The position numbers and the translations under genes were made by a program. 5,385 nucleotides of DNA from an uncultured Brevundimonas sp. (lineage in GTDB: Bacteria > Pseudomonadota > Alphaproteobacteria > Caulobacterales > Caulobacteraceae): the NCBI GenBank assembly GCA_946481405.1, contig CAMLNY010000128.1:1-5385 (forward strand), read 5' to 3'. This document shows positions 1-5,385 of the stretch, one piece after another; positions within the stretch are counted from its first letter, which is position 1, and each line of letters opens with the position of its first letter. The notes beneath the pieces were generated by a model, which saw only the letters and a program-made list of their open reading frames with translations, was not told where the DNA came from and made no database searches.

Positions 1-118
1 CGCCAGTGCTGACGGCGGTTCCGGCGGCCGAGACGTCGCGACCGACGCCCGAGATGGTGTTGCAGGCCGACACAGCCAGGGCGGCGGCGACCAGCGTCAG
101 GGTGATGATCTTTTTCAT
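1..118 (-). CDS. Entericidin A/B family small lipoprotein, 3' end cut by window edge
   Basis: This is a short gene read leftward from an ATG at 118-116; the stop lies beyond base 1, and 39 codons are visible. The product starts MKKIITLTLVAAALAVSAC, a classic lipoprotein signal peptide: two lysines, a hydrophobic core, and the lipobox V-S-A-C with the acylated cysteine at residue 19. After the cysteine comes NTISGVGRDVSAAGTAVSTG, which matches the pattern of entericidin-like lipoproteins (C-N-T-x-x-G-x-G-x-D-x-S-x-x-G-x-A). Family members are about 40-50 residues long, so only a few residues are missing. They are envelope lipoproteins. E. coli EcnA and EcnB form an antidote/toxin pair linked to stress-induced lysis, but the many alphaproteobacterial single copies have no proven role. 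A GGGGA lies about 9 bases upstream of the start as a modest ribosome-binding site. The gene diverges from the ThDP enzyme gene. Confidence 0.85.
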   Translation of the reverse strand, partial: MKKIITLTLVAAALAVSACNTISGVGRDVSAAGTAVSTG

Positions 119-234
119 GGTGAATATCCCCAATGGTGAAGCTCCCGAAACGCCGAGCTTGGCCACAGGTTGCATCGCTACGGCAAAGCTGTCGAGGTCG
201 CCAAACCGCCCGACGATCTGCTAGTCCCTCGCCC
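119..234. promoter_or_regulatory. Divergent intergenic region between the lipoprotein and ThDP-enzyme genes
   Basis: These 116 bases separate two divergent starts, so the promoters of both genes should lie here. I looked for alphaproteobacterial -35 TTGAC and -10 GCTANAWC elements and for GGAAC/CGTT ECF-sigma elements on both strands and found no convincing match. On the lipoprotein side a GGGGA precedes the ATG. On the enzyme side the bases just before the ATG at 235 are pyrimidine-rich and hold no Shine-Dalgarno sequence, so that mRNA may be leaderless or weakly initiated. Confidence 0.4.
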
Positions 235-1893
235 ATGAGCCAGCCCGCCGGAACCGCCGCCCGTCGTCTCGTCGAAACCCTCGCGATCAACGGCGTCACC
301 CGCGTCTTCTGCGTGCCGGGCGAGAGCTATCTGGCCGTGCTGGACGCGCTGGTCGACCACCCGGAAATCGAGGTCATCACCTGCCGGCATGAGGCGGGCG
401 CCGCCAACATGGCCGAGGCCTATGGCAAGATGACCGGAAAGCCCGGCGTCTGCATGGTCACGCGCGGACCCGGCGCGACCCACGCCTCAATCGGCGTGCA
501 CACGGCGCATCAGGACTCCACCCCGATGATCCTGTTCGTCGGCCAGATCGCCCTGACCGACCGGGGCCGCGGCGCCTTCCAGGAGATCGACTACCGCGAG
601 GTCTTCGGCGGTCTCGCCAAATGGGCCACCGAACTGGAGAGCCCGGAGCGCACCGTCGAGGTCGTCGAACGCGCCTTCGCCACAGCCCAACAGGGCCGGA
701 TGGGCCCGGTCGTCATCGCCCTGCCCGAAGACATCCTGCACGAGCCCGGCGGCCCCGCTCCGGTGCGCGCCGTCACGCCGGCGAAGGCCGGTCTCGACCC
801 CGCCTTCCTCGCCGATCTGGGCCAGCGCCTGTCGAAGGCTGAACGCCCGCTTCTGGTCCTCGGCGGGTCCGGCTGGACCGAGGAGGCCGCCGCCGCCATC
901 GGAGACTGGTCCGAGCGTCTGGGCCTGCCAGTCGCCCTGTCGTTCCGACGCAAGGACATCCTGTCGAACGACCGCACCAACTACGCCGGCGACCTCGGCC
1001 TCGGCTGTAATCCGGAGCTGATGAAGCGCGCGAAGGACGCCGATCTGCTGATCGCGCTGGGCGCCCGCCTCGGCGAGAACCCGACCCAGGGCTACACACT
1101 GTTCACCCGCGACCACACGGCGGACCGCCTCGTGCACATTCACCCGGGCGCGGAAGAACTCGGCCGAGTCTGGACGCCGCTGATGAGCGCCACGGCCGAC
1201 AACAGTCTCGCCGCCCACGCGCTCGCGACGCTCGAGCCCGGCCGGACCTGGCATGACGCCGCAAAGGCCGCCCACGACCACTACCAGGCCTTCTCGACGC
1301 CCGTCCCCGTCACCGGCGCGGTCAACATGTCGGAGTGTATGGCCCACTTGGGCGAGGTCCTGCCGGCCTCGGCCGTGGTCACGAACGGGGCCGGAAACTT
1401 CGCCGCCTGGCTGCACCGCTTCTATCGCCACCGCGCCTGCCGCACCCAGCTCGGCCCGACCTCGGGGGCCATGGGCTATGGCTATCCGGCCGCCGTGGCC
1501 GCCAAATCCATCCATCCCGAGCGCGAGGTCGTCTGCGTCGCCGGCGACGGCGACTTCCTGATGACGAGCCAGGAACTGGCCACCGCCGTCCAGCACGGGA
1601 TCAACGTGGTCGTCATCGTCGTCGACAACGGGACCTACGGCACCATCCGCATGCACCAGGAGGGTCACTATCCCCGCCGGGTCATGGCCACCGACCTGAA
1701 GAACCCGGACTTCGTCAAATATGCCGAGGCCTTCGGCGCCTTCGCCGTCCGCTGCGAGACCACCGCAGACTTCCCCGCCGCGCTCCAGGCCGCCCGCGAC
1801 GCCGCCAGGGACCGGCCAGCCTTGGTCCACCTGATCACCTCCGCCGAGGACATCGCGCCGAACCGGACGATCACGGGGCTGCGCAGCAAGTAG
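235..1893 (+). CDS. ThDP-dependent enzyme of the acetolactate synthase-like (IlvB/COG0028) family, substrate unknown
   Basis: The 552-residue product has the three-domain layout of the pyruvate oxidase/acetolactate synthase family. The N-terminal pyrimidine-binding domain (about 1-170) carries the catalytic glutamate, E53, in CRHEAGAANMAEAYG, and the GAFQEIDYRE segment at 113-122. The central domain (about 185-340) includes LLVLGGSG at 206-213 and LLIALGARLGE at 271-281. The C-terminal diphosphate-binding domain has GAMGYGYPAA (411-420) and the Mg/ThDP motif from GDGD (437-440; D438) to DNGTYG (464-469; N465). Family members use ThDP to decarboxylate 2-oxo acids and ligate or release the product. 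At the tryptophan that lines the acetolactate synthase substrate pocket (VRQWQ in that enzyme) this protein has H474 in IRMHQEGHYP, and no ilvN-type regulatory subunit gene is adjacent. A housekeeping branched-chain role is therefore doubtful; a decarboxylase or carboligase for another 2-oxo acid is more likely. ATG 235 was chosen because homology starts there; the in-frame extension back to 133 is arginine-rich and unlike the family. No Shine-Dalgarno sequence is visible. Confidence 0.87.
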   Translation: MSQPAGTAARRLVETLAINGVTRVFCVPGESYLAVLDALVDHPEIEVITCRHEAGAANMAEAYGKMTGKPGVCMVTRGPGATHASIGVHTAHQDSTPMILFVGQIALTDRGRGAFQEIDYREVFGGLAKWATELESPERTVEVVERAFATAQQGRMGPVVIALPEDILHEPGGPAPVRAVTPAKAGLDPAFLADLGQRLSKAERPLLVLGGSGWTEEAAAAIGDWSERLGLPVALSFRRKDILSNDRTNYAGDLGLGCNPELMKRAKDADLLIALGARLGENPTQGYTLFTRDHTADRLVHIHPGAEELGRVWTPLMSATADNSLAAHALATLEPGRTWHDAAKAAHDHYQAFSTPVPVTGAVNMSECMAHLGEVLPASAVVTNGAGNFAAWLHRFYRHRACRTQLGPTSGAMGYGYPAAVAAKSIHPEREVVCVAGDGDFLMTSQELATAVQHGINVVVIVVDNGTYGTIRMHQEGHYPRRVMATDLKNPDFVKYAEAFGAFAVRCETTADFPAALQAARDAARDRPALVHLITSAEDIAPNRTITGLRSK

Positions 1894-1894
1894 T

Positions 1895-3148
1895 CTATCG
1901 CGGCCAGGTCTCTTCGCTGGCCCCCAGCACCTCCCCCGCCAGATAGAGCGAGCCGCAGATCACGACCCGCCCGGCGCCAAGCCGGAGCGCCCGCTCCAGC
2001 GCAGCCTCCACGCTCTCGGCCGGCTGCGCGCCCAGCCCGTGCCCGCGCGCCACGGCCGCCAAGGCGTACGGGTCCGCCGCCGCGCCCTCGAAGCCGACGG
2101 TGAAGACGTGGGCATCGCTGTCTCTCAACGCCTCGAAGAAGCCGCCGTGATCCTTGTTGGCCAGCATGCCGACGATCAGGGCCAAGGGCCTCGGCGCCTT
2201 TCTCTGACGCTCGGCCAAAGCCTCCGCCAGCGCCCGCCCGGCGTGCGGATTGTGCCCCCCGTCCAGCCACAGCTCCGCCTCTGCGGACCGCGCCCTCTCG
2301 CCATAGGGACCGGCCGACAGCCGCTGCATCCTCGCCGGCCAGTTCGCCCCCGCCGGCAGATCCAGCTCCAACGCCACCGCCGCCGCCAGTCCCGCGTTGG
2401 CCACCTGATGCGGCCCCTTCAGCGCGGGCGCCGGCAGGTCGAAGGCCTGTTCCTGATCCTGAAACACCATGCCGCCCCGCTCGTCCCAGGCGTCGAAGTC
2501 CACCCCCATGATCGTCAGGGGCACGCCCGCGCCTCGGGCCTTGGCCTCGATCACCGCCATGGCCTCTTCCGACTGACGCGCGATCAATCCCCGCGCCCCG
2601 GCCTTGAGGATGCCCGCCTTCTCCCCGGCGATCCCCGCGATCTCGGTCCCGAGAAACTCCGCATGGTCCAGATCGACCGGGGCGATGACGCTCAACAGCG
2701 GCCGCTCGATGACATTGGTCGCGTCCAGCGTCCCGCCCAGCCCGACCTCGATGATAGCCAGATCGGCGGGCGTCTCGGCCATGGCCACGAAGGCGGCGGC
2801 GGTCGTGCTTTCGAACACCGTCGCCTCCACCCCCTTCACCGCCTCGATCCGGTCGAGGATGGCCGACAGCCGTTCGTCGGAGATCAGCTCCCCCGCCAGC
2901 CGGATCCGCTCGTTGAACCGTACCAGATGCGGCGAGGTGTAGACATGCACCTTCAACCCCGCCGCCTCGGCCATGGCGCGCAGGAAGGCGATAGTCGAAC
3001 CCTTGCCGTTGGTCCCGGCCACATGGATCACAGGCGGCAGCCGGTCCTGGGGATTGCCCAGCACGGCGCACAGGGTCCGCATCCGGTCCAGCGACAGGTC
3101 GATCTTCTGCGGGTGCCGCGCCCTCAGGCGCTCGGAGACGGGATCCAT
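1895..3148 (-). CDS. folC: Bifunctional folylpolyglutamate synthase / dihydrofolate synthase
   Basis: FolC adds L-glutamate to dihydropteroate and then to reduced folates, using ATP, in the cytoplasm. The 417-residue product is of normal length and has the motifs in order: ATP-binding P-loop VAGTNGKGST (43-52), the FolC signature TSPHLVRFNERI (71-82), EVGLGGTLDATNVI (134-147), DHAEFLG (161-167), GEKAGILK (175-182) with K177 at the position of the carbamylated lysine, GPHQVANA (245-252), WLDGGHNPHAGRA (294-306) at the Mur-ligase-type C-terminal domain, and ICGSLYLAGEVL (397-408). The start at 3148 is chosen because AAGGAGG lies just upstream, although only 3 bases away, and because homology begins near this methionine. 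A TTG at 3193 would add 15 arginine-rich residues unlike the family. The stop codon is one base from that of the convergent ThDP-enzyme gene. In related bacteria folC usually follows accD; here an opposite-strand gene separates them, so folC probably has its own promoter and a structured leader. Confidence 0.95.
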   Translation of the reverse strand: MDPVSERLRARHPQKIDLSLDRMRTLCAVLGNPQDRLPPVIHVAGTNGKGSTIAFLRAMAEAAGLKVHVYTSPHLVRFNERIRLAGELISDERLSAILDRIEAVKGVEATVFESTTAAAFVAMAETPADLAIIEVGLGGTLDATNVIERPLLSVIAPVDLDHAEFLGTEIAGIAGEKAGILKAGARGLIARQSEEAMAVIEAKARGAGVPLTIMGVDFDAWDERGGMVFQDQEQAFDLPAPALKGPHQVANAGLAAAVALELDLPAGANWPARMQRLSAGPYGERARSAEAELWLDGGHNPHAGRALAEALAERQRKAPRPLALIVGMLANKDHGGFFEALRDSDAHVFTVGFEGAAADPYALAAVARGHGLGAQPAESVEAALERALRLGAGRVVICGSLYLAGEVLGASEETWPR

Positions 3149-3149
3149 C

Positions 3150-3211
3150 CCCCTCCTTACGCCGCCCGTCCGGCGTGCGGGAGGGGTGTGCAAGGTGTCG
3201 CACCGCCTCCC
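3150..3211 (-). promoter_or_regulatory. folC leader able to form two exclusive hairpins, one hiding the ribosome-binding site
   Basis: Read on the folC strand, three segments are complementary. Segment 1 is GGGAGGCGGTG (3211-3201), segment 2 is CACCCCTCCC (3188-3179), and segment 3 is GGAGGGG (3156-3150), which is the folC Shine-Dalgarno region. Segments 1 and 2 give a 10-bp stem with one bulged C and a 12-base loop. Segment 2 can instead pair 7 bp with segment 3, stacked on an inner perfect ACGCCG/CGGCGT stem (3176-3171 with 3164-3159; 6-base loop GACGGG). The second fold would block ribosome access and the first would free it. Base pairing is read directly from the sequence; regulation is inference. 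No clear promoter is visible, so it is unknown whether the transcript includes segment 1. In such G/C-rich sequence chance pairing is possible. Confidence 0.4.
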
Positions 3212-3266
3212 CTAGCCGAGCGCCGTTTCACCAGATAGCCTTCGGTTGTTCTTGGGGAGCTGAAGC

Positions 3267-4223
3267 ATGTCTATCGTTGCGTTGCTGTCGTCCGTGTTGC
3301 TGGCCGGGGCCGGCCCCGACCTGACCCTGCGAACCCAGGCCCAGGACCGCGTCGCCGACGTCGAGATCACCGGCGTGCCGACGCCCGAGCGCGTCCGCTC
3401 CTTCGTCAACACCATCGCCGCCCCGCCCCAGTATCGCGGCCTCGCCCGATGGGAGATGCCGGTCTGCGCCGGGACCGTGAATCTCGGTCGGGAGGCGGCC
3501 CAGCCGATCCTCGACCGCATCGCCCTGGCCGCCGACGACGTCGGGCTGGAGGTCGGAGAGCCGGGCTGCGACCCCAACCTCGTCATCATCTTCACCACCG
3601 ACGGATCGGGTCTGGCCAACGCGATGGTCGAGACTGACCGGTCGCTCTTCTACGTCGGCGTCGGCGGGCTCAACCGCGGCCCCGCCGCCCTGCGCGAGTT
3701 CCAGGCGTCTGACGCGCCTGTCCGCTGGTGGCCGATGAGCATTCCGGTCAACTCCGAGACCGGCGAACGCGCCGTCCGGATCCCGGGCGAGCAGCACAGC
3801 CGCTCGATTCCCTCCGATATCGCCAACGCGATCGGTTGCAACCCGGACGACTGCCCCATCGGCGCGCCGATCATCCAGACGACCTCGGCCTCACGCCTGC
3901 GCTCCATCGTGTCGGACGCCCTCTACAAGACCATCGTCATCGTCGACGTGGACCAGATGGATCAGGTCGATACGACCAGCCTCGGCGACTACCTCGCCTT
4001 CGTCAGCCTGGCCCAGATCGACCCCGAGGGGGACACGGCCGGTTTCGACACCGTGCTGAACCTGTTCGAGGGCTCGGGCCCGCAGGGGATGAGTGACTGG
4101 GACCGCGCCTATCTGCGGGCCCTCTACAACACCCGCACCGGCTTCCGGAACGCCTCGGCCCAGGCGGCCGAGGTCGTCAATCTGATGACCCGCGACCGGG
4201 TCCGCGCTGCCCGCGAGGAATAG
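3267..4223 (+). CDS. Probable exported four-cysteine protein of unknown function
   Basis: The 318-residue product has a hydrophobic N-terminus, MSIVALLSSVLLAGAG, with small residues near 13-16 that suit signal peptidase I, though it lacks the usual positive charge at its start. The only four cysteines are C67 (MPVCAGTV), C101 (EPGCDPN) and the pair C191/C196 (IGCNPDDCPIG). Two disulfides in the periplasm are plausible, probably C67-C101 and C191-C196. Other visible segments are CDPNLVIIFTTDG (101-113), SLGDYLAFVSLAQIDP (238-253), FDTVLNLF (260-267) and MSDWDRAYLRALYNTR (275-290). From memory, uncharacterised exported proteins of Caulobacterales and Sphingomonadales share this order. A remote similarity to the DUF2927 layout is possible, but I see no HExxH metal motif. 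The start is fixed by an in-frame stop three bases before the codon preceding it (TGA at 3261) and by GGGGAG (3254-3259), 7 bases upstream. The gene separates accD from folC and is read against both. No function is assigned. Confidence 0.85.
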   Translation: MSIVALLSSVLLAGAGPDLTLRTQAQDRVADVEITGVPTPERVRSFVNTIAAPPQYRGLARWEMPVCAGTVNLGREAAQPILDRIALAADDVGLEVGEPGCDPNLVIIFTTDGSGLANAMVETDRSLFYVGVGGLNRGPAALREFQASDAPVRWWPMSIPVNSETGERAVRIPGEQHSRSIPSDIANAIGCNPDDCPIGAPIIQTTSASRLRSIVSDALYKTIVIVDVDQMDQVDTTSLGDYLAFVSLAQIDPEGDTAGFDTVLNLFEGSGPQGMSDWDRAYLRALYNTRTGFRNASAQAAEVVNLMTRDRVRAAREE

Positions 4224-4235
4224 CCGGCATGGAGG

Positions 4236-4265
4236 AAGCGTCAGGCGTCAGGCCGCCTGACGCTT
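4236..4265. terminator. Perfect 11-bp inverted repeat between convergent genes, possible two-way terminator
   Basis: AAGCGTCAGGC (4236-4246) is the exact inverted complement of GCCTGACGCTT (4255-4265), with an 8-base loop. It sits just after the stop of the exported-protein gene (4223) and overlaps the last codons and the stop of accD (4248-4250), so it can fold in transcripts from either side. Only two U residues follow on each strand, which makes it a weak intrinsic terminator by the usual criteria; it may instead protect 3' ends. The left arm and loop also form a tandem direct repeat, GCGTCAG twice (4238-4251). Confidence 0.5.
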
Positions 4266-5147
4266 GCCGCCCATCAGCATCGACAGCAGCTTGCCCAGGG
4301 TCTCCGGCAGGTCGGCGCGGGCGACAACGCGGTCGACCATGCCCTTCTCCTGCAGATACTCCGACCGCTGGAAGCCCGGCGGCAGTTTCTCGCGGATGGT
4401 GGTCTCGATCACGCGCGGACCGGCGAACCCGATCAGGGCGCCCGGCTCGGCCAGATGGATGTCGCCCAGCATGGCGTACGACGCCGTCACCCCGCCGGTC
4501 GTCGGATCGGTCAGGACCACGACATAGGGCAGCTGGGCGTCCTTCAACTCCTGCACCGCAAGCGTCGAACGCGCCATCTGCATCAGGCTCAGCGCCCCCT
4601 CCTGCATCCGCGCGCCGCCGGCGGCGGTGAAGCAGACCAGTGGAACCTTGCGCTCGATCGCAGCCCGGGCGGCGGCGATGAAGCCTTCACCCGCCGCCAT
4701 GCCCAGAGAGCCGCCCATAAAGGCGAAGTCCTGCACCACGACGACGGCCGGGGTCCCGTCGATCTCGCCGAAGCCGATCGACATGGCGTCCTTGGATCCG
4801 GTCGCCTTGCGCGCCGCCGACAGTCGATCGCGATACGACTTGCCGTCCGAGAACTTCAGCGGATCCTCGGTCACATCCGGCGTGTCGATCTTCTCGTACT
4901 CGCCGTCGTCGAAGGTGTAGGTCAGGCGCTGGGTTGCATTGATGCGCATATGCCGTCCCGAAGGCGTCACCCACAGGGCGGCCTCCAGATCGGAGCGATA
5001 CAGCATCTCGCCGCTGTCGGGGTCCTTGACCCACAGATTGTCCGGCGTCTCGCGCCGGCTGACGATCTTGCGGACGCCCGGGGCGAACCGGCTGAGCCAG
5101 CCAACGCGCTTTTCCTGCGGGGGTTTGGGAGGGGTCTTTTCGGCCAT
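4248..5147 (-). CDS. accD: Acetyl-CoA carboxylase carboxyltransferase subunit beta, lacking the zinc-ribbon cysteines
   Basis: AccD pairs with AccA to form the carboxyltransferase that moves CO2 from carboxybiotin on AccB to acetyl-CoA, giving malonyl-CoA for fatty acid synthesis. The 299-residue product has the crotonase-type core: [15 protein letters not shown] (95-109), [15 protein letters not shown] (141-155) and [16 protein letters not shown] (175-190), whose backbone amides form the oxyanion site, then [25 protein letters not shown] (213-237) and [18 protein letters not shown] (239-256). In E. coli AccD an N-terminal ribbon with two CxxC pairs binds zinc. Here the aligned segments are [10 protein letters not shown] (41-50) and [10 protein letters not shown] (60-69). 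All four cysteines are replaced (D42, S45, T61, G64) and one residue is missing in the second knuckle. The only cysteine left in the protein is C172 in the core. The catalytic core looks intact, so the gene is probably functional. The start follows the trpA stop by 10 bases; the ribosome-binding site is weak, so translation may be coupled to trpA. Confidence 0.95.
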   Translation of the reverse strand: MAEKTPPKPPQEKRVGWLSRFAPGVRKIVSRRETPDNLWVKDPDSGEMLYRSDLEAALWVTPSGRHMRINATQRLTYTFDDGEYEKIDTPDVTEDPLKFSDGKSYRDRLSAARKATGSKDAMSIGFGEIDGTPAVVVVQDFAFMGGSLGMAAGEGFIAAARAAIERKVPLVCFTAAGGARMQEGALSLMQMARSTLAVQELKDAQLPYVVVLTDPTTGGVTASYAMLGDIHLAEPGALIGFAGPRVIETTIREKLPPGFQRSEYLQEKGMVDRVVARADLPETLGKLLSMLMGGKRQAA

Positions 5148-5157
5148 CTTCGTGTCT

Positions 5158-5385
5158 CTAGACGCTTTCCCTCACGCGCGCACCGCGTACCGCATCGCCG
5201 AGCGCCTTCACCCTGGACAGAACGCGGGGGGCGGCCGGCTCGTTCGCTTCCAGGGCGGCGGCGACTTCGTCGACCAGAACCGACCCTGCCACGACCGCAT
5301 CGGCCACGCGCGCGATCTCGGCGGCGCGCTCCGGCGTCTTGACGCCGAAGCCGCCCGCGACCGGCAGGCCCGAGGCGCGGCGCAC
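5158..5385 (-). CDS. trpA: Tryptophan synthase alpha subunit, C-terminal 75 residues, 5' end outside the window
   Basis: TrpA cleaves indole-3-glycerol phosphate to indole and glyceraldehyde 3-phosphate and passes indole to TrpB. Only the end of the beta/alpha barrel is visible. It begins with [18 protein letters not shown], matching the family pattern R-x-x-x-x-L-P-V-x-x-G-F-G-[IV]-x-T at strand 7, followed by [21 protein letters not shown], which matches the phosphate-binding G-S loop (usually A-D-G-V-V-V-G-S-A-[IL]-V). Both phosphate-contacting glycine-rich segments are kept. Small differences from the usual consensus are VAGGFG for VAVGFG and GSVLV for GSALV. The reading frame is open through the right edge, so the GTG at 5385 is an internal valine, not a start. 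The TAG stop at 5160-5158 lies 10 bases before accD, which suggests one transcript. Confidence 0.93.
   Translation of the reverse strand: MRRASGLPVAGGFGVKTPERAAEIARVADAVVAGSVLVDEVAAALEANEPAAPRVLSRVKALGDAVRGARVRESV

Noticed and set aside
133..234. In-frame N-terminal extension of the ThDP enzyme (34 residues from ATG 133)
   Set aside because: The extension is arginine-rich with no family resemblance, lies in the divergent promoter gap, and homology begins at the ATG at 235.
487..1830. Long minus-strand open frame (447 residues) opposite the ThDP enzyme gene
   Set aside because: Its composition (glycine-, valine- and aspartate-rich, no motifs) is that of an antisense shadow in high-GC sequence, while the plus strand has complete ThDP-enzyme motifs.
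1878..1887. Palindrome GCTGCGCAGC near the end of the ThDP enzyme gene
   Set aside because: It leaves no loop for a stable hairpin and is short enough to be chance in coding sequence.
1668..3203. Minus-strand open frame of 511 residues in another frame over folC
   Set aside because: It is low-complexity, glycine/arginine/alanine-rich, and has no family pattern; FolC motifs are intact in the other frame, so neither a frameshift nor a second gene is needed.
2039..3238. Plus-strand open frame of 399 residues opposite folC
   Set aside because: It is arginine-, proline- and histidine-rich with no domains; a shadow of folC.
3236..3243. GCTATCTG-like -10 element on the minus strand for folC
   Set aside because: It only partly matches the alphaproteobacterial GCTANAWC consensus, and there is no convincing -35 element at the right distance.
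4455..5342. Plus-strand open frame of 295 residues opposite accD and trpA
   Set aside because: It spans two recognised genes on the other strand and shows only arginine/histidine-rich shadow composition.
5383..5385. GTG as a start codon of a 75-residue gene
   Set aside because: The frame matches the interior of TrpA strand 7, so this is an internal valine codon of a gene that continues outside the window.

Overview
This window looks like an ordinary chromosomal stretch from a high-GC alphaproteobacterium. A Caulobacteraceae member such as Brevundimonas or a close relative is the best guess. The reasons are the strong G/C bias at third codon positions, the trpA-accD-folC gene order typical of Alphaproteobacteria, and an alphaproteobacterial type of AccD without a zinc ribbon. 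The genus is an inference from remembered sequence character, not from a search. I see no rRNA, tRNA, CRISPR array, insertion sequence, integrase or phage gene.

Layout. At the left edge is the start of a small entericidin-type lipoprotein gene on the minus strand (1-118), cut by the window edge. It diverges, across a gap of about 116 bp, from a plus-strand gene for a 552-residue thiamine-diphosphate (ThDP) enzyme related to acetolactate synthase (235-1893). That gene runs tail to tail into folC (minus strand, 1895-3148) with one base between the stop codons. A 118-bp divergent gap separates folC from a plus-strand gene for a probable exported protein with four cysteines and unknown function (3267-4223). 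This gene converges on accD (minus, 4248-5147) through a perfect 11-bp stem that overlaps the accD stop codon. The 3' end of trpA (minus, 5158-5385) lies 10 bp upstream of accD and is cut by the right edge.

How the genes work together. trpA and accD form a tight transcription unit for tryptophan synthesis and for the first step of fatty acid synthesis. In many Alphaproteobacteria folC follows accD directly. Here an opposite-strand gene sits between them, so folC probably needs its own promoter. Its leader can fold into two mutually exclusive hairpins, one of which hides the folC ribosome-binding site. That leader, the AccD lacking all four zinc-ligand cysteines, and the inserted exported protein are the points most worth a second look. 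I found no evidence of a new multi-gene system such as a defence, toxin or mobile system.
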